From NCBI RefSeq assembly GCF_900105245.1, contig NZ_FNSZ01000001.1, positions 620,001-684,000 of the forward strand: a DNA stretch of 64,000 nucleotides. Direction: 5' to 3'. Below, one piece after another: positions 16,968-25,001 of the stretch (position 1 is its first letter; every line of letters starts with the position of its first letter). The DNA comes from Streptomyces sp. 1222.5. Lineage in GTDB: Bacteria > Actinomycetota > Actinomycetes > Streptomycetales > Streptomycetaceae. A program made the position numbers and the translations under genes. A model generated the notes under the pieces. It ran no database searches, was not told the origin of the DNA, and was given only the letters and a program-made list of their open reading frames with translations.

Positions 16968-17947
16968 CGACGAACATTCTGGTGACCGGCGGTGCCGGCT
17001 TCATCGGCTCGCACTACGTCCGTACGCTCCTCGGCCCCGCCGGGCCCGGTGACGTGACGGTCACGGTCCTGGACAAGCTCACGTACGCGGGAAATCCGGC
17101 CAACCTCGACGAGGTGCGCGACCACCCGGGATTCACCTTCGTCAAGGGCGACATCTGCGACGCGGAACTGGTGGACGGGCTCCTCGCCACGCACGACCAG
17201 GTGGTGCACTTCGCCGCCGAGTCGCACGTGGACCGTTCGATCCTGGGGGCCGCCGAGTTCGTCCGGACCAACGTGCTCGGCACCCAGACCCTGCTGGACG
17301 CGGCGCTGCGCCACGCGCCGCGGACCTTCGTGCACATCTCCACCGACGAGGTGTACGGCTCCATCGAGTCCGGCTCCTGGCCGGAGACGGACCCGCTGAG
17401 CCCCAACTCCCCCTACTCCGCCTCCAAGGCGTCCAGCGATCTGCTGGCCCTGTCCTACCAGCGCACCCACGGCCTCGACGTGCGGGTGACCCGCTGCTCC
17501 AACAACTACGGGCACCACCACTTCCCCGAGAAGGTCATCCCGCTGTTCATCACCAACCTGCTGGACGGCCGGAAGGTCCCGCTGTACGGCGACGGCGGCA
17601 ACGTCCGCGACTGGCTCCACATCGACGACCACGTACAGGCCGTCGAACTGGTGCGTACCAAGGGGCGCGCCGGCGAGGTCTACAACGTCGGCGGCGGCAC
17701 CGAGCTGTCCAACAAGGAGCTGACCGCCCTCCTGCTGGAGGCCTGCGGCGCGGACTGGAGCAGCGTCGAGTACGTCACCGACCGCAAGGGCCACGACCGC
17801 CGCTACTCGGTGGACTGCGGCAAGCTGCGGACGGAGCTGGGCTACGAGCCCCGCAAGGACTTCGCCACGGGCCTCGCGGAGACCGTCACCTGGTACCGCG
17901 AGAACCGCGCCTGGTGGGAGCCGCTGAAGGAGCGCGCCGCGCTCTAG
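16964..17947 (+). CDS. rfbB: dTDP-glucose 4,6-dehydratase
   Basis: 327-residue extended SDR. It has NAD-binding TGGAGFIGSHY, HFAAESHVDRSI, the catalytic STDEVYGS with Asp-Glu pair, YSASKAS (Tyr/Lys) and TRCSNNYGHHHFPEK, all RmlB hallmarks. It converts dTDP-glucose to dTDP-4-keto-6-deoxyglucose, the branch point for rhamnose and amino-deoxy sugars. It follows rmlA with ATGA overlap and precedes rfbD by 64 bp. Confidence 0.95.
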   Translation: MTTNILVTGGAGFIGSHYVRTLLGPAGPGDVTVTVLDKLTYAGNPANLDEVRDHPGFTFVKGDICDAELVDGLLATHDQVVHFAAESHVDRSILGAAEFVRTNVLGTQTLLDAALRHAPRTFVHISTDEVYGSIESGSWPETDPLSPNSPYSASKASSDLLALSYQRTHGLDVRVTRCSNNYGHHHFPEKVIPLFITNLLDGRKVPLYGDGGNVRDWLHIDDHVQAVELVRTKGRAGEVYNVGGGTELSNKELTALLLEACGADWSSVEYVTDRKGHDRRYSVDCGKLRTELGYEPRKDFATGLAETVTWYRENRAWWEPLKERAAL

Positions 17948-18011
17948 TGCCATGGCCGGGGGCGGTGGCCCTCGCCGCCCCCGGTCCCCTTCCGACGACG
18001 AACAGGGAACC

Positions 18012-18905
18012 ATGACCACCACTTGGCTGATCACCGGCGCGACGGGGATGCTCGGGCAGGACGTTCTGGCGCGGCTCGGCCGGGACGGCGAGGAGGCCGT
18101 CGGCCTGGGCAGCGGCGGTCTCGACATCACCGACCCCGACGCCGTGCACGACGCGGTCGCCGCGCACCGGCCCCGGACCGTGGTCAACTGCGCCGCGTGG
18201 ACGGCCGTGGACGACGCCGAGGCGCACGAGGCGGACGCCCTGCGTGTCAACGGTGACGGGCCCCGCAACCTCGCCGAGGCCTGCGAGAAGGCGGGCGCCG
18301 GACTGATCCAGGTGTCGACCGACTACGTGTTCGCGGGCGACGGCACCAGCCCGTACCCCGAGGACGCGCCGACGGCACCGCGCAGCGCCTACGGACGTAC
18401 CAAGCTGGCGGGGGAACGGGCCGTGCTGGCGGCGCTCCCGGAGACCGGGTACGTCGTGCGCACGGCCTGGCTGTACGGCGCGGGGGGCGGGAACTTCGTC
18501 GACACGATGATCGGGCTCGAGGCGGCCCGGGACACCGTCGACGTGGTCGACGACCAGCGCGGACAGCCCACGTGGACGGTGGACCTCGCCGACCGGCTGG
18601 TGCGGCTCGGCCGGGCCGCACTGGCCGGCACCGCGCCCGCCGGTGTGTACCACGGCACCAGCGGCGGGGAGACGACCTGGTTCGGGCTGACCCGGGAGAT
18701 CTACCGGCTCCTCGGCAGCGACCCCGGACGCGTCCGGCCGACCACCAGCGCCGCCTTCGCCCGGCCCGCGCCCCGCCCCGCGTACAGCGTCCTGGCGCAC
18801 GACCGCTGGCGCCGTGCCGGTGTGGAACCGATCCGCCCCTGGCAGGAGGCGCTGGCGGCGGCCTTTCCCGCTCTGCTCGAGAAGAAGAGAGGTTCAGCCA
18901 GGTGA
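18012..18905 (+). CDS. rfbD: dTDP-4-dehydrorhamnose reductase
   Basis: 297-residue SDR: WLITGATGMLGQDVL cofactor motif, VVNCAAWTAVDDAE, STDYVFAGD, SAYGRTKLAGE (YxxxK) and RTAWLYG, all typical of RmlD. It reduces dTDP-4-keto-rhamnose to dTDP-rhamnose. The 3,5-epimerase RmlC that must precede it is not encoded anywhere in this window. The start at 18012 is the family-like MTTTW; an earlier in-frame ATG at 17952 would add 20 unlike residues. GTGA overlap with the following acetyltransferase. Confidence 0.92.
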   Translation: MTTTWLITGATGMLGQDVLARLGRDGEEAVGLGSGGLDITDPDAVHDAVAAHRPRTVVNCAAWTAVDDAEAHEADALRVNGDGPRNLAEACEKAGAGLIQVSTDYVFAGDGTSPYPEDAPTAPRSAYGRTKLAGERAVLAALPETGYVVRTAWLYGAGGGNFVDTMIGLEAARDTVDVVDDQRGQPTWTVDLADRLVRLGRAALAGTAPAGVYHGTSGGETTWFGLTREIYRLLGSDPGRVRPTTSAAFARPAPRPAYSVLAHDRWRRAGVEPIRPWQEALAAAFPALLEKKRGSAR

Positions 18906-19501
18906 GCAACAGAATCCAGCCGACCGCCCAGGTCGACGAGAGGGCCACTGTCGGTGACGGGACGACGGTCTGGGATCTGGCCCAGATACGCGAGGACGCC
19001 CGGCTGGGCACCGGGTGCATCGTGGGCCGGGGAGCGTACGTCGGGCCGGGGGTGCGGATCGGCGACAACGTGAAGCTCCAGAACTACGCGCTGGTCTACG
19101 AGCCGGCGGTGCTCGGTGACGGGGCGTTCGTCGGGCCCGCGGCGGTCCTCACCAACGACTACTTCCCGCGGTCGGTGGACCCGCAGGGCCGGCTGAAGCG
19201 CGGGGACGACTGGGAGGCCGTGGCGGTCGTGGTCGGCGAGGGGGCGTCGCTGGGCGCCCGTTCGGTGTGTGTGGCACCGGTGCGCGTCGGCCGCTGGGCG
19301 CTGGTCGCGGCGGGTGCCGTGGTCACCCGGGACGTGCCGGACTTCGCGCTCGTGGCGGGTGTCCCGGCCCGCCGTATCGGCTGGGTGGGCCGGGCCGGGG
19401 TGCGCCTGGTCGAGCGGGAGGACGTGCCGGGCGGGTGGGAGTGCCCGGAGACGGGAGCGCTGTACGAGGAGAAGGGCGGCGAGCTCGTCGAGCGAGCCTG
19501 A
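18902..19501 (+). CDS. left-handed beta-helix sugar N-acetyltransferase (WbpD-like)
   Basis: 199 residues built of hexapeptide repeats: VDERATVGDGTTVWDLAQIREDARLG, GRGAYVGPGVRIGDNVKLQNYALVYEPAVL, GPAAVLTNDYFPR, then SVCVAPVRVGRWALVAAGAVVTRDVPDFALVAGVPARRIG. The TVW-IREDARLG-LQNYALVYEP-TNDxxPR signature is that of WbpD/WlbB-type enzymes that N-acetylate the 3-amino group of UDP-amino-glucuronic acids, and of related dTDP-3-amino-sugar acetyltransferases. A GTG start overlaps the rfbD stop. With the aminotransferase at 36730 and Gfo/Idh enzyme at 40689 it fits a diacetamido-uronic acid pathway. Confidence 0.85.
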   Translation: MSNRIQPTAQVDERATVGDGTTVWDLAQIREDARLGTGCIVGRGAYVGPGVRIGDNVKLQNYALVYEPAVLGDGAFVGPAAVLTNDYFPRSVDPQGRLKRGDDWEAVAVVVGEGASLGARSVCVAPVRVGRWALVAAGAVVTRDVPDFALVAGVPARRIGWVGRAGVRLVEREDVPGGWECPETGALYEEKGGELVERA

Positions 19502-19762
19502 CGCCGATTTGCCCAAAACGCCGATCCTCGAACATCGGCAGGCATAACATGTGTTCGAACTGTGCAGACCGGGCACAGTGAGGCCACAAGTCGGTGGTGC
19601 CCAGGGGGGGTTACCGGGTGAGGACACCTGTGCCTGAAGCGAGGAGCGGGCACCGCTCCGTCGCCTGACGTCTTTCTTCTTCTCGCCGCTCGGCCTTCGC
19701 GCCGCGGCGCTCATGAGTCTGTGCAAGCACAGGACCCACAGGGGGGTTGGTGTGTCCGAACG
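19502..19762 (+). promoter_or_regulatory. leader/promoter region of the second exopolysaccharide operon
   Basis: 260 bp without a gene. It contains a 7-bp dyad (19559-19565 with 19573-19579) and a 6-bp dyad around 19520-19539 in a locally less GC-rich stretch with CATAAC at 19543. The long spacer after a tightly overlapping operon suggests a new promoter and a structured leader before the gene at 19763. No specific regulator can be named. Confidence 0.4.
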
Positions 19763-20932
19763 ATGACCAACACACGTCTGGCGGCGCTCGGCAGCGAGGA
19801 TCCGCCACTGCTCTCGCTCACCCGACGACTGCTCACGCTCGCCGAGTCGGGGCTGCCCTCGATGCTGCTCCCCGGCGGCGAGGCCTTCGCCTTCACCATG
19901 GCCGGACGGGAGGCGCCCGACAGCACCTGGACCCTGGAGCGGCGCGGAACGAGCATCCGGTACGCGGCCATCACCGTGCTGGGTGCCCGGTTCCTGCCCG
20001 AGAACCGTCAGCGCGCGGTGCTCGGCGGGCGTACCGCCCAGGAGTTCGCGGGCCTGCTGGTCGAGTCGCTGCCCACGGTGACCAACCTCGGTGACGCGGC
20101 GCTCATCGCCTGGGCCGCCGCCGACACCGCGCACCCCAAACTGTCCGACGCCCTCGCCCGGCTGAACGTCCTGGACGAGGCGGGCCGGCCGCAGTACACG
20201 GTCGAGGCGGCCTGGGTGCTGTCCGCCCTCGCGGCGGCCCGGGAAGCGGCCGACGTGGAGGACCGGCTCACCGCGGCCCGCGACCGGCTGCTGCGCGCCC
20301 GGATCGGGGGCGGCCCGCTCTTCCCGCACGCCACCGGCCCCGGCCTGGTGCCCTGGTACCGGGCGCACGTGAGCTGCTTCGCCGACCAGACGTACCCGTT
20401 GCAGGCGCTGGCCCGCCTGCACGCGAGCGGCGACGGCGGCGACCCGGAGGCACTGGCCGCGTCCGAGGCGTGCGCCGTGCGCATCTGCGCACTGCAGGGC
20501 GACGGCGGCCAGTGGTGGTGGCACTACGACGCGCGCACCGGCGGTGTCGTGGAGGGCTATCCGGTCTACAGCGTCCACCAGCACGCGATGGCGCCGACCG
20601 CGCTCTTCGATCTCACCGACGCCGGCGGCAGCGACTTCGGCGCGGCGGTCCGCAAGGGCCTGCGCTGGATGACCGAGGTGCCCGAGCTCGCCGAACACCC
20701 CGAGCACCGCGAGCCGTTGATCCTCGACGAGCTCGGCGTCACCTGGCGCAAGGTATACCGGGGCGATCCGAAGAAGGCCGTACGCGCCGCCCGGGGCCTC
20801 GGCACCCGGGTCGCGCCGGGCCTGCGACTGAAGACCCTGGACCGGGTGTACCGCCCCGTCTCCGTGGACCGCGAGTGCCGGCCGTACGAGTTCGGCTGGA
20901 TGCTCCACGCCTGGCAGGGGGGCGGGATATGA
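19763..20932 (+). CDS. alpha/alpha-toroid-like protein of the polysaccharide locus
   Basis: 389 residues, mostly helical, with Trp/Tyr-rich repeats such as AAWVLSALAAAREAADVEDRL, SCFADQTYPLQALARLH, GDGGQWWWHYDARTGGVVEGYPVYSVHQHAMAPTAL and EFGWMLHAW. This is the look of six-hairpin glycoside hydrolase/isomerase or prenyltransferase-type toroids. QWWWHYD plus YSVHQHAM would line a sugar-sized pocket. I cannot name the reaction; a polysaccharide-modifying or lyase-like role is inference. It starts a run of overlapping genes (ATGA with the WecG-like gene). Confidence 0.6.
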   Translation: MTNTRLAALGSEDPPLLSLTRRLLTLAESGLPSMLLPGGEAFAFTMAGREAPDSTWTLERRGTSIRYAAITVLGARFLPENRQRAVLGGRTAQEFAGLLVESLPTVTNLGDAALIAWAAADTAHPKLSDALARLNVLDEAGRPQYTVEAAWVLSALAAAREAADVEDRLTAARDRLLRARIGGGPLFPHATGPGLVPWYRAHVSCFADQTYPLQALARLHASGDGGDPEALAASEACAVRICALQGDGGQWWWHYDARTGGVVEGYPVYSVHQHAMAPTALFDLTDAGGSDFGAAVRKGLRWMTEVPELAEHPEHREPLILDELGVTWRKVYRGDPKKAVRAARGLGTRVAPGLRLKTLDRVYRPVSVDRECRPYEFGWMLHAWQGGGI

Positions 20933-21699
20933 GTGTCCGTCAGTCCCTGTTCGGAGTCGAACTCGACCCGCTGACCTTGGACGAGACCGTGGAGCGGTGT
21001 CTCGAGGCCGTACGCGACGGCAAGAAGCTCGAGATTGGCGTGGTCAACGCCGCGAAGCTGGTGAACATGCGGCGGGACCAGCGGCTCGCCCGGGCCGTGG
21101 CGGGCTGCGATCTCGTCCTCGCCGACGGACAGGCCGTCGTCTGGGCCGGCCGGGTGCTGCGCGCCCCGCTGCCGGAGCGGGTCGCCGGGATCGACCTGTT
21201 CCTGCGGCTGCTGGGCGAGGCGGAGTCCGCGGGCATGTCCGTGTACTTCCTCGGCGCCAAGCAGGAGGTGCTGCAGCGGATGCTGCTCCGGGTGGCCGAC
21301 CGCTTCCCCGACCTGAAGGTGGCCGGCAGCCGGAACGGCTACTTCGACGACTCCGAGCAGGAGGCGATCGCGGACGGCATCGCCCGCAGCGGCGCCCGGA
21401 TGCTGTTCCTCGGCATGACCTCGCCGAAGAAGGAGATCTTCACCGCGGCCCACGGCGAGCGCACCGGCGCCCGCGTCGTGCACGGCGTGGGCGGCTCCTT
21501 CGACATCCTCGCCGGGGTCACCAAGCGGGCCCCCGAGGTCTGGCAGCGGTGGGGCATGGAGTGGCTCTACCGCGCGCTCCAGGAGCCGCGCCGCCTGGGC
21601 CGGCGTTACGTCACCACCAATGCTGCCTTCCTTCTCATGACGGCGCGCGAGTACTTCCGGCCCGCCCCGTCGCCCGCTCCCGCGAACAGGAGTCGCTGA
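20929..21699 (+). CDS. WecG/TagA/CpsF-family glycosyltransferase
   Basis: 256 residues. The family signature is clear: VVNAAKLVNMRRD, LVLADGQAVVWAGR, YFLGAKQEVLQRM, ARMLFLGMTSPKKEIF and GVGGSFDILAGVTKRAP-VWQRWGMEWLYRALQEPRR. These GT26 enzymes add ManNAc or ManNAcA to an undecaprenyl-diphosphate-linked sugar at the inner membrane face. It lies directly before a UDP-sugar 6-dehydrogenase and WecB, so a mannosaminuronic-type donor is likely. Confidence 0.9.
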   Translation: MSVRQSLFGVELDPLTLDETVERCLEAVRDGKKLEIGVVNAAKLVNMRRDQRLARAVAGCDLVLADGQAVVWAGRVLRAPLPERVAGIDLFLRLLGEAESAGMSVYFLGAKQEVLQRMLLRVADRFPDLKVAGSRNGYFDDSEQEAIADGIARSGARMLFLGMTSPKKEIFTAAHGERTGARVVHGVGGSFDILAGVTKRAPEVWQRWGMEWLYRALQEPRRLGRRYVTTNAAFLLMTAREYFRPAPSPAPANRSR

Positions 21700-22958
21700 T
21701 GCGCGTAGTCGTGGTTGGACAGGGTTACGTGGGCCTGCCGCTGGCGATCCGCGCCGCCGAGGTCGGACACGAGGTGGTCGGCTACGACGTCGACTCCCGC
21801 CGGGTCAAGAGCCTCGCCGCCGGTGAGTCCTTCGTGGAGGACGTCTCCTCCGAGCGGATCCGCACGGCACTGGACGCCGGTGTCTACCGCGCGAGCGACT
21901 CGGCCCGCGACTGCGCCGGTTTCGACGTGGCCGTCGTGACCGTGCCGACACCGCTGCACGAGGGCACCCCCGACCTGCGCTACATCAAGGAGTCGGGGAC
22001 CACCCTCGCCCGCTACCTGCGCCCCGGGGCCACCGTGGTCCTGGAGTCGACCACCTACCCCGGTACGACGCAGGAGCTGTTCGCCCCCATCCTGGAGGAC
22101 GGCTCGGGGCTCACGGCGGGCACCGACTTCCATCTCGGATACAGCCCGGAGCGGATCGACCCCGGCAACGCCGTCTGGGGATTCCAGGAGACGCCGAAGG
22201 TCGTCTCGGGCGTCAACGAGCGGTCGCTGAAGGCGGTTCAGGGCTTCTACGCGCAACTCGTCGACACCACCGTGCCCGTGGGCTCGCCCAAGGAGGCCGA
22301 GCTCGCCAAGCTGCTGGAGAACACCTTCCGCCATGTGAACATCGCGCTGGTCAACGAGATCGCGATGTTCGCCCATCATCTGGACATCGACGTCTGGCAG
22401 GCCATCGACGCCGCCTCCACCAAGCCCTTCGGCTTCATGAAGTTCACGCCCGGGCCGGGTGTCGGCGGCCACTGCCTGCCCATCGACCCGTCGTACCTGT
22501 CCTGGCGGGTGCAGCGCGAACTCGGCCAGAGCTTCCGCTTCGTGGAGCTGGCCAACGACATCAACAACCACATGCCGGAGTATGTGGCCCGGCGCATCGG
22601 CGAGTTGTTCAACGAAAGACGCCGCTCCGTGAACGGCTCGAACATCCTGCTGCTGGGCCTGGCGTACAAGAAGAACACCGGTGACGCCCGGGAGTCGCCC
22701 GCCCTGCGCATCTCCCAGCTGCTGCTCGACATGGGGGCGCAGGTCAAGGCGGCGGACCCGCACGTCGTCGAGAGCCTGCCGGTGGACACCCGTCTGGTGC
22801 GGGTCGAGCCGACCGCCGAGGAGCTGGCGGCCGCCGACGTGGTGGTCCTGCTCACCGACCACGACAGCTTCGACTACGGCGTCATCGCCGAACACGCCCC
22901 CTTCGTCCTCGACTGCCGCCGGCGGCTGTCGCCCGGACCCACGATCGAGGTGCTCTGA
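21699..22958 (+). CDS. UDP-N-acetyl-hexosamine 6-dehydrogenase (WecC/WbpA-like)
   Basis: 419 residues with the three-domain UDP-sugar dehydrogenase layout: N-terminal GQGYVGLPLAIRAAEVGHEVVGYD, central FTPGPGVGGHCLPIDPSYLSW with catalytic Cys259, and C-terminal ILLLGLAYKKNTGDARESPA. It oxidises C6 of a UDP-GlcNAc or UDP-ManNAc sugar to the uronic acid with two NAD+. The GGHCLPIDP version is the WecC/WbpA/WbpO type rather than UDP-glucose dehydrogenase. Its start overlaps the previous stop (TGATG). Confidence 0.88.
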   Translation: MRVVVVGQGYVGLPLAIRAAEVGHEVVGYDVDSRRVKSLAAGESFVEDVSSERIRTALDAGVYRASDSARDCAGFDVAVVTVPTPLHEGTPDLRYIKESGTTLARYLRPGATVVLESTTYPGTTQELFAPILEDGSGLTAGTDFHLGYSPERIDPGNAVWGFQETPKVVSGVNERSLKAVQGFYAQLVDTTVPVGSPKEAELAKLLENTFRHVNIALVNEIAMFAHHLDIDVWQAIDAASTKPFGFMKFTPGPGVGGHCLPIDPSYLSWRVQRELGQSFRFVELANDINNHMPEYVARRIGELFNERRRSVNGSNILLLGLAYKKNTGDARESPALRISQLLLDMGAQVKAADPHVVESLPVDTRLVRVEPTAEELAAADVVVLLTDHDSFDYGVIAEHAPFVLDCRRRLSPGPTIEVL

Positions 22959-22961
22959 GCC

Positions 22962-24077
22962 ATGCCGCGTGTCGTCTGCGTCGCCGGGGCCCGCCCCAAC
23001 TACATGAAGATCAAACCGGTGATGGACGCCCTGGAGAGCCGGGGCGCCGAGGTGGTCCTCGTCCACACCGGCCAGCACTACGACCCGGCGATGAACGACG
23101 TGTTCTTCGCCGACCTCGGCATCCGGCCGCCCGACCGCTTCCTCGGGGTCGGCTCCGGTACCCACGCCGAGCAGACCGGACGCGTGATGACCGCGTTCGA
23201 GCCGCTGCTCGGCGAGGTGTCCCCGGACATCGTCGTGGTGGTCGGCGACATCAACTCCACGCTGGCCTGCGCCCTGGTCACGGCCAAGGCAGGACCGCTG
23301 CTGGCGCACGTCGAGGCGGGCCTGCGCAGCCGCGACTGGAGCATGCCCGAGGAGGTCAACCGCGTCGCCACCGACCGGGTCAGCGACTACCTGCTGGCCC
23401 CCTCCCCCGACGCCACCGAGAACCTGCGCGCCGAGGGGTACCGGGAGGACCAGATCCACCTGGTCGGCAACGTCATGATCGACACACTGCTGGCCAACCT
23501 CGACCGGGCCCGGGCGTCCGACGTGCTCGGCCGGTACGCCCTGGCCAGGGGCGAGTACGGCCTGGTGACCCTGCACCGCCCGGCCAACGTGGACGACCCC
23601 GAGGTCCTCGCCGGACTGCTGAAGGCCCTCGGCGAGATCGCCGGCCGCTGCCCGCTCGTGCTGCCCGTGCACCCGCGCGCGGCCGAACGGCTGGCCGAGA
23701 TCGGCGTGCCCGGGGGCGTCAGGCTCGTACCGCCCGCCGGATACCTCGACTTCATCGCCCTGCAGGACTCCGCCCGCCTCGTGCTGACCGACTCGGGCGG
23801 CGTGCAGGAGGAGACCACGGCGCTGGGGGTGCCGTGTGTGACCCTGCGGGACAACACCGAGCGGCCCATCACCGTCGAGGAGGGCACCAATGTGCTGGCC
23901 GGCCGGGACCCGGCGCGCATCGTGGCCACCGTGAACCGGGTGCTGGACGATCCACCCGCTCCGCGCCGGCCCGAGCTGTGGGACGGCCGCGCGAGCGACC
24001 GCATCGCCGACGTGCTGCTGGAGGGAGGGACGGTGGGCACCCGGCCGAGGCCCACCGATCGAACGTTCCCCATATGA
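22962..24077 (+). CDS. wecB: non-hydrolysing UDP-GlcNAc 2-epimerase family enzyme
   Basis: 371 residues with the GT-B-like WecB fold: AGARPNYMKIKPVMDAL, VHTGQHYDPAMNDVFFADL, VVVGDINSTLACALVTAK, HVEAGLRSRDWSMPEEVNRVATD, VTLHRPANVD and TDSGGVQEETTALGVPCVTLRDNTERPITVEEGTN. It inverts C2 of UDP-GlcNAc, or of a diacetamido-glucuronate if the pathway is WbpI-like. It begins 3 bp after the dehydrogenase. Confidence 0.93.
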   Translation: MPRVVCVAGARPNYMKIKPVMDALESRGAEVVLVHTGQHYDPAMNDVFFADLGIRPPDRFLGVGSGTHAEQTGRVMTAFEPLLGEVSPDIVVVVGDINSTLACALVTAKAGPLLAHVEAGLRSRDWSMPEEVNRVATDRVSDYLLAPSPDATENLRAEGYREDQIHLVGNVMIDTLLANLDRARASDVLGRYALARGEYGLVTLHRPANVDDPEVLAGLLKALGEIAGRCPLVLPVHPRAAERLAEIGVPGGVRLVPPAGYLDFIALQDSARLVLTDSGGVQEETTALGVPCVTLRDNTERPITVEEGTNVLAGRDPARIVATVNRVLDDPPAPRRPELWDGRASDRIADVLLEGGTVGTRPRPTDRTFPI

Positions 24078-24128
24078 TCCGCTTGCAACCTATGCTCGTT
24101 GGACGTCGGGTCGCTAGGGGGGACCGCC

Positions 24129-25001
24129 ATGGATCTCGCTGAGATCTTCCGTGTCATGCGCAGGCGCTGGTACGTACTGCTGCCCGGACTGCTGCTGACC
24201 GCGTGCCTGTCCGTGGCCGTGGCCCTGGTGGTTCCCGTCACCTACCAGTCGCAGAGCACGGTCGTGCTGCTGAACTCGCAGAAGGCCACCGTGGCCTACG
24301 ACGGCAACCCCTTCCTCAGCACCCAGACCTCGCTCACCGGCATGGCCGACAGCCTGGCCCGCAACCTCAACTCCGACATCTCCCTGCGGGAGCTCAAGTC
24401 CCGTGGCGCGAAGGGCACGTTCGAGGCCAAGCTCGCCGACAACGCGCAGGGGCCGCTCATGTGGCTGACCGTCACCGGCACGGACAGGACCGCCGTGCTG
24501 ACCTCGGACCGCCTTCTGACCGCCTATGCCAAGGAACGGCTGGACCAGTTCCAGAAGCAGCAGTCGGTGGCCCCCAAGGCCATGATCCGCATGACGACCA
24601 TCGTGCCCCCGCAGAACCCGGTGGCGCAGACCAAGACCCGGCTCGAGTACCTGATCATGGCCGGGGGCCTGGGTCTGGTCCTGAGCCTGGTCGCCACGTT
24701 CTACGTCGAGGCACGCCGGCGGTCGCGCACGGCCGCGGCACAGCCGGACGCGGCCGTCGGCCCGGACGGGGACCAGACCGCCGGGCCGGTCGCCTCCCCC
24801 GACCCGGTGGCCGGGGAATCGGTCACCGAACAGACCATCGCCCTGCGGACACAGCCCAGTTGGGCACGGTCCGCCGAGAACAGGCCCGCCGCCGAGCCGA
24901 GGGCCGGGCGTCCCGTCATGGCCGCGGCGCCCGCCGCCGAGCCGCTGGACGAGGAGTCGTCGCATGGACAGCGTTCGCACACCGGACAGCGACCCCTCTG
25001 A
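24129..25001 (+). CDS. Wzz-like chain-length determinant, no kinase domain
   Basis: 290 residues. A start MDLAEIFRVMRRRWYVLLPGLLLTACLSVAVAL gives a first membrane helix, an extracytoplasmic alpha/beta region with VTYQSQSTVVLLNSQ, and a second membrane helix (YLIMAGGLGLVLSLVATFYV). This is the Wzz/polysaccharide co-polymerase layout. It is followed by a ~90-residue Ala/Pro/acidic cytoplasmic tail instead of the Walker-type tyrosine kinase. It is paralogous to the N-terminus of the protein at 29158. It probably controls polymer length. GGGGGG lies before the ATG. Confidence 0.8.
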   Translation: MDLAEIFRVMRRRWYVLLPGLLLTACLSVAVALVVPVTYQSQSTVVLLNSQKATVAYDGNPFLSTQTSLTGMADSLARNLNSDISLRELKSRGAKGTFEAKLADNAQGPLMWLTVTGTDRTAVLTSDRLLTAYAKERLDQFQKQQSVAPKAMIRMTTIVPPQNPVAQTKTRLEYLIMAGGLGLVLSLVATFYVEARRRSRTAAAQPDAAVGPDGDQTAGPVASPDPVAGESVTEQTIALRTQPSWARSAENRPAAEPRAGRPVMAAAPAAEPLDEESSHGQRSHTGQRPL

